Position numbers and translations under genes: made by a program
Notes under the pieces: model-generated
The model's input: only the letters and a program-made list of their open reading frames with translations
Databases searched by the model: none
What the model was told of the DNA's origin: nothing
Source of the DNA: Epiperipatus broadwayi
Taxonomy: Eukaryota > Onychophora > Udeonychophora > Euonychophora > Peripatidae
NCBI GenBank assembly: GCA_028023455.1
Contig: JAQFVV010000232.1
Coordinates: 1,612,001-1,676,000 of the forward strand
Direction: 5' to 3'
Length of the DNA stretch: 64,000 nt
Part shown: one piece after another, positions 47,561 to 58,229 of the stretch
Layout: the number at the start of each line of letters is the position of its first letter
Numbering within the stretch: the stretch's first letter is position 1

Positions 47561-47630
47561 GGGGGAGGGGGGAAGGGGCAGGAGGGCGGCGGAAGGGAGA
47601 GGGATGGGGGTGAGGAACGATACGGCAAAT
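47561..47630 (+). repeat. G-rich block with quadruplex potential
   Basis: Many G runs of three or more (it begins GGGGGAGGGGGGAAGGGG) in an otherwise A+T-rich arm. It sits between two direct copies of the local phrase CGGCAAATTAAGTAGC-TTTCAATATTTGC and has no partner in the right arm. Confidence 0.75.
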
Positions 47631-50600
47631 TAAGTAGCTTTCAATATTTGCAAATGATCAGATTTAGATGCAACGGTTATATAAGTTAAAAAGAATATTA
47701 CTGATTTCAAATTATGGCATATCAAAAATAAGTCAAATTAAGTAGCTGTCAATATTTGCAAATGTTCAGATTTAAAAGCAAAGGTTATATAAACTAAAAA
47801 GAATATTACATGAGAGAATCGATTTCTCAAATTGCATCAAGAATACGATCAAAAATAATTAAAATGCCAATACAGAATTTGATGTTAACTCTCTGCCCTT
47901 CCCGCATTGAGAATTACTGAATAACTTTTCAAAAATATACATTTAATTTTTAAGAATAAAAAGACTATTTGCAAATAATAAGTCACAACACTTAAACACA
48001 GAGTAATAAATAGTAAGTAATTAAATATAATTATAGAAAGTTATTCGTTATTTATTAATTAATAATTATATAGAGTTTAAAATAATCATTGAGTACAGTT
48101 ACATGAAAAAATAATATATTTATTGTCAATGACGTTACAATATTTTATTTTAACAAGAATTTAAATAAATAAGATTATTAAAATGGAGTTTTAAAAATAT
48201 ATTTGTAGAAATATTACCAAGTTTTTGTTCTGAGTTCATTCCGTGCCATTTACACAATGATCAGTTAATTGATGTCCTTCTTTACAACTCTTCTTTAATT
48301 AAAATTATAAAATTTACCTTTCTATTCTTAAATTAGCACTTTTATCAAAGGTGATTGATCTCCAGGTGAATAATAGCAAATTAAAAAAATAATTTAACAG
48401 AAGACATCGACAAACCCTATAGCAAAGTTATTTAAAGAAGTTGTTGCTTGAAATATAGCATATATAATCTCCCAATACAGTTTCGTTTTTCTTAAACTAA
48501 GTTGCAAATTGAAATGTGACATAATAGCTCTTTCTTACATTAAAAAATATAGGTGTTCTTCAACATTTTGAAAAGAGAAATGATTTTGTATAAAATTATC
48601 TCCATGTATAATATCCCAATACAGTTTCGTTTTTCTTAAACAAAGTTGCAAATTGAAATGTGACGTAATAGCTCTTTCTTACATTAAAAAATATAGGTGC
48701 AAAGAATATCCTTCCACGAAAATATAACACCATCAATACAATTCAAAATACGAAATGATTTTTCTTTTGAAAAGAGAAATGATTTTCTTTAAAATGATCT
48801 TCATGTATAATATCCCAATACAGTTTCATTTTTCTTAAACAAAGTTGCAAATTGAAATGTGACATAATAGCTCTTTCTTACATTAAAAAATATGGGTGCA
48901 AAGAATATTCTTCCACGAAAATATAACACCATCAATACAATTCAAAATACAAAATGATTTTTCTTTAATTAAAATTATCAAATAATAAATTATTCACATG
49001 GAGATCATTTTAAAGAAAAATCATTTTGTATTTTGAATTGTATTGGTGTTATATTTTCGTGGAAGGATATTGTTTCCACCTATATTTTTTAATGTAAAAA
49101 AGAGCTATTACTTCACATTTCAATTTGCAACTTTGTTTAAAAAAATGAAACTGTATTGGGATATTATATATGCTATATTTCAAGCAACAACTTCTTTAAA
49201 TAACTTTGCTATAGGGTTTGTCAATGTCTTCTGTTAATGTTTTTTTTTTTAATCTGCTGATATTCACCTTGAGATCAATCACCTTTGATAAAAGTGCTAA
49301 TTTAAGAATAGAAAGGTAAATTTTATAATTTTAATTAAAGAAGAGTTGTAAAGAAGGACATCAATCAACTGATCATTGTGTAAATGGCGCGGAACTGAAC
49401 TCAGAACAAAAACTTGGTAATATTTTTAGAAATATATTTTTAAAACTCTATTTTAATAATCTTATTTATTTAAATTCTTGTTAAAATAAAATCTTGTAAC
49501 ATTCTTGACAATAAATATAATATTTTTTCATGTAACTGTACTCGATGATTATTTTAAACTCTATATAATTATTAATTAATAAATAACGAATAATTTTCTA
49601 TAATTATATTTAATTACTTACTATTTATTACTCTGTATTTAAGTGTTGTGACTTATTATTTGCAAATAGTCTTTTTATTCTTAAATATTAAATGTATATT
49701 TTTGAAAAGTTACTCAGTAATTCTTCATGCGGGAGGGGGAGAGAGTTAACACCAAATTCTGTATTGGCATTTTAATTATTTTTGATCGTATTCTTGATGC
49801 AATTTGAGAAATAGATTCTCTCATGTAATATTCTTTTTAGTTTATATAACCTTTGCTTTTAAATCTCATTTGCAAATATTGACAGCTACTTAATTTGACT
49901 TATTTTTGATATGCCATAATTTCAAACCAGTAATATTCTTTTTAGCTTATATAACCGTTGCATCTAAATCTGATCGTTTGCAAATATTGAAAGCTACTTA
50001 ATTTGCCGTGTTTGTCTGCCATGTTCCTTTGTCGATTAGCATGGATTTCTTAATTTTTTAAATTTGAATTATTATAGGATATTACATCATTTTCTTTTTT
50101 TTATATAATTTATATTCCATGTATTTCTTGGATATATGTATATCTTCAGTCATTTTTATTTTTTGATTTAAGTGGAGAAATTTTGATTTTAGGGGGGGGG
50201 TCTTTCATTGTCATATTTCCATGGAATTTTTAAATTTGAATTTTATAGTAATATTCTTTTTAACTTATATAACCATTGCTTTTATATCTGATTGTTTGCA
50301 AATATTGACAGCTATTTAATTTGCCCGTTCATATTTGGTAATCTCGAAAGGTAAATAATTTGATGATTTTGGATTTCCCGCTTTTTGGTCACCATGTTTG
50401 TTTTTGCATTAATCACGGACTTAGTTATTTTTTAAATTTGAATTATTATAGTTTGCTTGGTTTTTTTTAATAATTTCTACTTTATATAACCCTTGCTTTG
50501 GATTTCCCGCGTTTTGTCCGCCATGTTTGTTTTTGTATTATTCACGGACTTATTTATTTTTTAAATTTGAATTGTTACAGGATTTGATACCATTTTGTTG

Positions 50601-50717
50601 TTTTTTTTTTTTTTAATAATTTCTACTTTTTATGTATTTCTTGTGTACATATATCTTCATCCATTTTTATTTTTCGATTTAAGTGAACAAATTTTGATTT
50701 TAGGGGGGAGTCGGCCA

Positions 50718-50911
50718 CTTTCATCGTTTTTTTTTATTTGTCATTTTTCAGCCACTTTCATCGAATTTTTTTTTATTTGTCATTTTTCAGCCACTTTCAG
50801 CAATTCTCTTTTTTTATTTGTCATTTTCCAGCCACTTTCATGGGTTTTTTTTTATGTAATTTTTCAGCCACTTTCATTGATTTTTTTTTATTTGTCATTT
50901 TTCAGCCATTT
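50718..50911 (+). repeat. Subterminal tandem motif, about five units
   Basis: Units of 36-40 bp share TTTTTATTTGTCATTTTTCA followed by GCCACTTTCA. Inverted copies lie in the left arm (about 46640-46840) and in both arms of the element at 40143. Repeated subterminal motifs are often transposase-binding sites; that role is inferred here. Confidence 0.7.
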
Positions 50912-51006
50912 TGGTATATAAATTTATCACTTGCAGGTTTCAGGCCGGTTGTTGATGGTGTCGCAGTGCCATCTGATGGTGGCAGTATGGTATCTCCTCA
51001 ACTACC

Positions 51007-53041
51007 GGACAGAAAATATAATAATAGAAAAATAATGATGATTATAATAGTTTTTTAAAATGGCATGGTTCAAAATCATAGATACGTTTTTGAAGGTAAG
51101 ATCACCTTAACTTTCATTCCAAATTATCAACACTCTCTTCATACTTTGCTGAATATATATATATGCCCCATTTTCTGTTAAAATTGTACTTTTAAAATAA
51201 AAATGGTAACTGCTTACATTAATCATTTACAAGAGGGCATCAATTGTGGCCCAAAAGAATTAATATATTCTATGTCACTATTATTTCTCAGAATTCAGTG
51301 TTTATCACTAGATTCCACAACTACATACTGATCTACTTCCAATGTATCTTATGTTAAAGCTATCAATTATTTATTGAAGAATATTAAATGAACTTTAATA
51401 ACTACATTATGTATATACCTATAAATGGTCCCCATGAGAACAAATGATAATAAATATAATTTCAAACATTTATTGTGTACTATGTATATAGCATACATAT
51501 ATAACATATTAAAACAACTCCAGAAAATTTTAATGTTATCTAGCATCATTAAAATCAGTTGTATCCACTTTAAATATTAATAAAAAAAAACAATCAGATT
51601 AATTATTATTTAATATCTTATTCGTTTTGAAAATTGACAATTATCTGATGAGTGGCATGTGTTGAATCAATATATGATGGCTTTTAATGATGAAAGTATG
51701 AATTCAGAAACCCTCTGTAGTTAGTTTTCTAGAAGGGTCCTTTTATTCTAGTTATGCTGAGTGAACCAATTGAAGATGATGCAATGATTTCAGATGTTTA
51801 TGTAAACTTTATGTTGATATATGGGTTAAGAATAGCTATTTTCAGGTTGGTTTCCCTTCAAAGATATGCCTGTTATTGATTTGTGTCTTCCAACACATGG
51901 TAATTTATGGGAAGGTCAAAGCAGGAGAACCAAATTCTTCAGGTCACACCTTTCTTTCTAATTAGTCCAAATAAAGTTTGTCAATTACGTCCCCCCAAAA
52001 AAATGAATTGTTTAGCGGTAGCAATGTATGTTATCTTTTTAATGGCAATTGTCAAATTCCTTTTTTCTGTTACTATGGTATTTAGCTTAGTCCTTCACAA
52101 GCTACTGATGACAACCCTATTAATAACACAATTGTCGACTTTCAAATTTCAAAGTTTGATAAAAGAAAAAAAAAATTTCATACAAACATGCTTTATGTAA
52201 GCTTAACAGTTTAAAAGTAAATAAATGAATAAATAAAGTTATATCGCAAATAAATCCAAAATTAAATGTATAACGTAAACATTTAATAATTTCATATAGA
52301 AATATTTTAAATATTGGCATTACCAAATGCAAATATTTTAAATACAAACTAAGTTTTTTATAAGAATTAATATACACACATATATATATATTCTCTTATT
52401 TCACCATTGCCATAGTTAAATTCCAAAAAGCATAAATAAACATATACTACAAAAAATTGAAGTAAATAAATAAACAACAATGAACAAGAAAAAATATATA
52501 AACAAATCTCCATATCAAAATCAAACTGAAAATTGTAAACAAAAAAACAAATCTTTGCAACCTTCCTCTATTGCAGGCTAAGAAAAGACTGTGATGCTAT
52601 ATCCCTCATCATCACCCATAAGCAAAACATGTGGAAATGACTCCAACCATCACTATAGAAAATACTCCTATCCCAGGCCACATTCATGCCTCAAATGGAA
52701 AAACGAGGGAATTTCTTCTCTTAAGAAATATCCACACATCTTTTACCCAAATGTTTTTTAATGACACTTGATGTAAAGAGTGGGTCGTTCCAATCTGTAC
52801 AATATATATTTCAGCAAAACACTTCAATAAAAGAGCTATTACAGGTTAAGAAGAAAACTTGTTTAGTAATTAATAGTTTCTTAGCAACATCAAAAGCTGG
52901 AAAATGTATTTATATTTACATGGATATATTCTCATTTCTGTTTTTTATTATAATAATAATTTATGGAAGTATTTAATTCAACATATATGTATATTTGTTG
53001 TATTGACAAAAATACTAACTTATTGTAATTTTATTTTTCAG
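51007..53041 (+). other. Non-coding DNA upstream of the kinase exon, probably intron
   Basis: It ends with a pyrimidine-rich tract and CAG at 53039-53041, a standard 3' splice acceptor. I searched for the preceding CDK exon and did not find it, so the intron must be longer or the exon lies outside the recognisable sequence. The small frames here show no protein signature. Confidence 0.5.
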
Positions 53042-53173
53042 AAAATGCTCACTTATGAACCCAGTAGGAGAATATCGGGCAAAACAGCTTTGAGTCACAG
53101 ATATTTTAATGATGTTACTGTCCAACAACCTCAATTACAAGAATATAAAAAAAGTACTGCTCTCATTCATTAA
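53042..53173 (+). CDS. CDK1/CDK2-like protein kinase, last coding exon
   Basis: The exon opens KMLTYEPSRRISGKTALSHR and continues YFNDVTVQQ to a TAA at 53171-53173. KML-Y-P-RIS-K-AL-H-(Y/F)F-D is the C-lobe end of cyclin-dependent kinases 1 and 2, which drive the cell cycle with a cyclin partner. The splice acceptor just before it falls at the same place as the last intron of animal CDK genes as I know them (before the ML(x)YDP motif), phase 0. The tail after the ND motif (about 20 residues, ending STALIH) is somewhat longer than in vertebrate CDK1. CDK1 against CDK2 cannot be decided from 43 residues. The rest of the gene is not recognisable in the window. A processed copy is unlikely because of the intron boundary. 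Confidence 0.75.
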   Translation, partial: KMLTYEPSRRISGKTALSHRYFNDVTVQQPQLQEYKKSTALIH

Positions 53174-53274
53174 TTAGGCTGACAAGGAATCAAAGTGAAT
53201 ATAATTGAACTTGTTTATTGAATTTTTTTTCACATGTGATGTTTGGATGCCATCTTTATTTGTAAATACTTTAT

Positions 53275-53280
53275 AATAAA
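53275..53280 (+). terminator. Polyadenylation signal of the kinase gene
   Basis: AATAAA about 100 bases after the stop codon, followed by a T/G-rich stretch (TTTGTACAATGTGTTATG). It fits the 3' end of a short 3' untranslated region. Confidence 0.6.
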
Positions 53281-53454
53281 TGTTTACCATTTGTACAATG
53301 TGTTATGTATTTGTAAAGATTTGCAAAAAAATATAGTTTTGTTGATTTATTAGGTTCTTATTATTTTATGTGTGTTTATTTTACATTTAATTACATCAAA
53401 TGATTAAAAGTTGACTCGTAGTTCTCGCAGTTCTAACCTTTTGTAAAATTATTC

Positions 53455-53545
53455 TACCATGTTTCCCCAAAAGTAAGACCTAACCAGAAAATAAGCCCTG
53501 GAATGATTTTTCAGGATGCTCTTAGAATAAGCCCTACCCCAAATA
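53455..53545 (+). mobile_element. Possible DNA-transposon end (GTTTCCCC-type)
   Basis: The stretch ATGTTTCCCCAAAAGTAAGA and the following AAAATAAGCCCTGG resemble the terminal part of a MITE type found in many animals, as I remember it. No matching right end was found nearby, so it is at most a fragment. Confidence 0.35.
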
Positions 53546-54924
53546 TAAAGTCTACTTAACATTGTCAGAAAGATGGATGGATTTCATTTGTTTGTTGAAA
53601 CACGTACATGTTGAATTATATTAAGGCGGAGGATTCAAAAATAATCAGAAGTTTGTAATAAAAAATTGTATATTATATGCCTTTTAATTTTTGAAGTAAT
53701 CCAGAAACACTTGCAAAATGATGCCTCCATCGATTTTTCTTCACTACTTCTGAGTCCACAGATAAAAGATTAAAAAGTTGTACAGAGGGAGTGAGTGAAT
53801 GTGGTAGATGGATAAGCTTGGTCATGAAAGAATTTAATTAAAAATTGTTTCACACAAGCTTTATGCGATAGCATTGTCATTATTAAACATGTTCTCCTCA
53901 CTTTACCACAAAGTGGGATCTTTACATTTTAACATATTATACAACAATATTAGAATTTCTAGATATTAAATGCCTGATAATGCCGTTTGAATTTTTTCAA
54001 CAAAGCATCATCTTGACACTAACTTTACTCAAGAAGTGGTGAATTTATCACTTCTATTAAACCACTTGTAAACTTGTGTTTTTCAGAGCAACTTGCTTAA
54101 AAACTGTTTCAAGCAATACAATGGTTATCGCTGCTGTTTTCACTAAAATAAATCAGTATTTCATGATGAATATTTCTGGTATAATTTTCACTATATCACT
54201 TATGCAAGATAGGGACTGGTTTCTATTCGCTTTTAATATTTTGTGGAGGGATGTAATCATAAACTTATTATCAAGGACATGTGAAAAAGATCTATGATCC
54301 TCATTATTGGATAATCTAGACTAATGAGAATTATTAAGAATTTCATTTCAACCTCATTAAGTAATGAATGTATAAATAAATACAGATATTTATACTTGCT
54401 TAAATGTAGATTTTTGAACATGAAAAAATAAAACATTTCCAGAAAATAAACCCTATGGTATCTTAGGGAAAAAGTTAATATAAGACTGGTTATATTTTTG
54501 GTTAACATAGTATACTATTTAAGATAGTACACCACTGAAAATCAGTTTAGTAACTAATTCTAGAATGTTTATTTTATAATAATCAGAAATTAAATTATTT
54601 AATTTGAAATAAAGTTTTGAGAAATGTAATTAAGTTTTATTAAAGCTACTTAATATATGCATATATATTGTAATGGTAAATACAAGTCCTCCCAAAAATA
54701 TGTTATTTGTTTTTCAATAAAATTATCAGGTGGCACCAATCATTTACAAATTATTACCACCATCCCTGAGTGGATTGCATGATTTCTCAGAGTTGTGAAA
54801 ATTAAAAGCATAATGCTTGGATCAAGTTAAATAAGCAAAAACATTAAATGGATTAATAAAAATTTAATGATTCAATAATGAATATGTGAATCACTTGCTT
54901 ATATTTTTGGAACTATCAATACGT
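53546..54924. other. A+T-rich DNA without recognisable features
   Basis: No gene or repeat supported. Open frames here (for example 54076-54297 and 54257-54508 on opposite strands) have no recognisable signature. Confidence 0.5.
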
Positions 54925-57900
54925 ATCATCATTATCAACCATTATCAATCCACTGCAGGATGAAGGTCTCTCCAAGTTTAATCCATCTTCTCCGATCTTT
55001 AGCTTCTTTTCTCCACATCACCCCTGCACACTTTCTTATTTCATCCATCCATCTCACATGTGGTCTCTTTCTGGGTCTTTTACAATCTCTTGGAATCCAG
55101 TTTAAAATTTCAATTGTCCATCTGTTATCATCTTTTCTAACAATATGTCCAGCCCAACTCCACTTCAATCTTTTAATTTTTTCAATGAGGTCAGTAACAC
55201 CTGTTTGTTCTCTTACCCATACATTGCGTTTACGATCTCTTCTTGTTACTCCCAACATACATCTCTCCATACTTCTTTGAGTGGTCTGAAGTCTCTGAAT
55301 TGCTGTTCTATTAAGTGTCCAAGTCTCAGATCCATAAGTAAGAACTGGTAAAACACATTTGTTAAAAACCTTCCTTTTTAAACACATAGGCATATTTCCT
55401 TTTAGTATCAAGTTATTTCTACCAAAAGCACTCCAACCAAGTTTAATTCTATGATTAATTTCCTCCATTATGTTTCCATCTGTATTAATAATCTGACCAA
55501 GGTATTTGTAACTGTTCTTCTAATTCATCATAATCAATCTTTATTTTCATATTTTGAGCAAATCGATTAAACATTACTTTAGTCTTTAACATTTATCTTT
55601 AGTCCTACTTTCATCTGATAATTCCTGCAACATTTCCTGCAGATCTGAAGCATTATTTGCAAAAACAACTACATCATCTGCGAAATCTAAATGACTTAAA
55701 TAATCACCATTTACTTTCACTCCTTTAGTTTCCCATTTTAATCCACAAAATACTTCATGCAGCACTGCTGTAAAAAGTTTTGGAGATATGGAGTCACCTT
55801 GTCTTACACCTTTCTCAATGTTGACTTTCCCAGTGTCATTATGTAATCTAATTGTTGCTGTTCATTTTTATAAATATTCTTTAAAATATGACAATATCCT
55901 GGATCTATACCTTGATGATCTAATGCTTTAATCACTGAAACATTTGTTTATAGAATCAAATGCCTTTTCATAATCTACAAATCCTAAGCATAATGGCAAC
56001 TCATATTCATTTGTCCTTTCTATAACTTCTCTCAATACCTGGATATAATCTACTGTACTAAAACCACTTTTAAATTCGGCTTGTTCTCTTGGTTGGTGGA
56101 AATCCAATGTTCTCTGTAGACGAGTAGTAATTATCTTGGTAAAAATTTTATATAAAACTGATAAAAGGCTGATAGGTCTGTAATTTCTAATATCTTCTTT
56201 ATCACCTTTTTTAATTATTAATATTATTACTGCATTCTTCCAATCATCCAGTACTTCTTTATCATTTAGACATTTGGTATATAACTTTGCTAAAAAATTT
56301 TCTATTTCTTCACCTGCTTTTAATATATCAATTATAATTCCATCATTACCTGGAGCCTTCCCTTTCTTCATACATTTAATTGCATGTCTCACTTCTTCAT
56401 TTAAAATTCTGGGCAATTTGGAAGATGTAATAGATATAGGAGGTACTTGTGTTCTTTATTACTATATAATTCTTGATAAAAATCTACCAATTTCATGATG
56501 GCATCTCTCTTTTTAGTAATAATTCCATCTTTTTTTCTTATTGCAGATATAAATTTCCTACCAATACCAAAATGTTGTTTTACATTCTTAAGACTTATTT
56601 TCTTCTACAGCTTTCCTTGCTAGTTCACAGTTATACTTTCTTATATCATTTTCAACTCTTTTCCGCACCATTTTACAAAATTCGAGATATTCAATTCTTT
56701 TTAATGCATCATTTTTGTATATCTTCATATTCCTTCTTTTCTTCATAAATTCTCTAGTCTCAGAAATTTTATTGGTCAATTGCTGTTTCTTTCTACCAGC
56801 TATCATTGTTGCAGTTTTCAAAAGTGTATCAGTTATTTTCATATTAATTTCATTCAAATCTGAATCATGTTCAAAATCTACTAATACTTGAAACCGATTT
56901 GTAAGTTCTAATTTAAATTCATTAGAATGTTTCTGAAGATTAGGAATATCAACTGTAAATATTGTTTTCCTTAATAATTTTTGTCTTTAGTTTTACATTA
57001 ACACGTATCTTACACCTTACTAATCGATGATCACTTTCTGTGTTAAATTTATTAAGAACATTACAATCTTGAAATATGTATTTCCTGTTAGTCAAAATGT
57101 AATCCAATTCTGCTGTACCTTCATTTGGATGCTCCCATGTCCATTTCCTTTTAACATTTTTCTCAAAAAAAGAATTCATAATATAAAGGTTTTTTTTTTC
57201 TGCAAACTCCACAAGTCTATGTCCTCTCTCATTTCTATTGCCATAACCAAAATTACCCACACACTTTCATTTTTTTACCAATTCTAGCATTAAAGTCTCC
57301 CATAATTTTAAAATGGTGTTTACTCTGATCAAAAGCCTTTTGTACATCCATATAAAAATCTACTTCATCACTATGAGAACTTGTTGGGGCATAAACCTGA
57401 AATATCTGCATTTGGTATCTGCTATTAAGTTGTATAACTAATCTTGCCACTCTGTCCGATACACCATCAATCTCCACAATATTGTTCTTCCACTTTTTAT
57501 TTATAATGAATCCTACCCCACTTGTATTTCCAATATTTGTGCCTTTATAATAGAGTATATGTCCACTTTTTAAATCAATTGTCTCTTCACCTTTTCTTCT
57601 AACTTCACAAAGTCCAATAATGTCCCATTTAATATAAGAGAGTTCTTCTAATTCTTTCAATCTTCCTTCACTTGAAAGTGATCTGCAGTTGTAAGTACCT
57701 AAATAAAAAGTCATCAAATGGCAGCCTGGGTCCGCAATCGGGATTCTTAGCACCCTTCGCCTTCGGCCACCAACCGCTGCCTTGGTTGGTGACTTTACAG
57801 CCTCCTGGGAATAAAGGCCATGCTTTATTTTTGTCTGTCATAATTGTATATATGTATTGGGAAAATATCATTTACACAAACATTCATTCTGCCGTATCAG

Positions 57901-58150
57901 GCACTGAGAAGAAAGACCATGCTGATTCTTGATCTTAAACTCAGAGGTAAAAAGCCAATAAACTCACCACGCTGGCTAATGCGTGTTGGTGAGCAGCCCA
58001 TCCATGTTCGTATACTATATGAATAATCACAGTAATAACAGCTGCAACGACAAGAACGTATGGAGTGGACATTAGGAATTTGCCCTGCTCGGTTCTTTTA
58101 AGGCCTCCAAGAGGAATCAAAGGGTCTCCTTTCAGTTAATAGCAAAACTC
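54925..58150 (-). mobile_element. RTE-like LINE, decayed but nearly full length
   Basis: Minus-strand non-LTR retrotransposon. The order is a 5' leader (58150 to about 57760, including GCCAGCGTGGTGAGTTTATT), AP-type endonuclease, linker, reverse transcriptase and C-terminal domain, ending at 54925 with a short TAATGATGA-like tail, as RTE elements end in short simple repeats. The single ORF is broken by at least five frameshifts, so it cannot be active. Its right side abuts the satellite array. Confidence 0.8.
54935..57753 (-). pseudogene. RTE-like endonuclease-reverse transcriptase pseudogene
   Basis: Pieces in order on the minus strand: endonuclease (57753-57253) with LGTYNCRSL, GLCEVRRKG, YAPTSSHSDE and GDFNARIG; its end (57260-56949) with ELDYILTNRK and SDHRLVR; a basic linker (56857-56588); reverse transcriptase (56416-55928) with GKAPGNDGI, NYRPISLLSVLYKIF and the catalytic-site motif FVDYEKAFD; a FADD catalytic box near 55675 in another frame; and the C-terminal region (55468-54935) with LTYGSETW, RRDRKRN, WAGHIVRKDD and RWMDEI. 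The last four motifs are typical of RTE/BovB-type elements. The enzyme would nick target DNA and copy its own RNA there. Frameshifts near 57258, 56900, 56590, 55930 and 55500 make it dead. Confidence 0.85.
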
Positions 58151-58229
58151 CTTTCTGCAGCCATCAATACATATACAAAATATAAAAAAATTAAGGCCAT
58201 GTAATATCTAATAAGACCACCATGTGAAA

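Larger units (their letters stand above)
46623..51006. mobile_element. Giant palindromic derivative of the Merlin-type element
   Basis: Left arm 46623-48967 and right arm 49011-50928 are inverted copies of each other around a 43-bp centre (48968-49010). The right arm continues 78 bp further to the true TIR end (CTCCTCAACTACC at 51006), which the left arm lacks. The arms match the left part of the element at 40143-42100 (TIR, C-rich tracts, then internal sequence such as the stretch around AGTAATAAATAGTAAGTAAT) but not the transposase. So it looks like an inverted duplication of the left half of a Merlin-type element. The left arm has extra material: a SINE-like insert, a G-rich block and about three tandem copies of a roughly 180-bp unit near 48470-48950. 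Frames in it are by-products. Confidence 0.85.

Noticed and set aside
52904-53041. Upstream extension of the kinase frame (46 residues before KML)
   Set aside because: Sequence is hydrophobic, unlike any CDK C-lobe, and a clear pyrimidine tract plus CAG ends it, so it is intron.
54960-57287. Plus-strand frames over the LINE
   Set aside because: Complementary to the endonuclease and reverse transcriptase motifs, which are clear on the minus strand.
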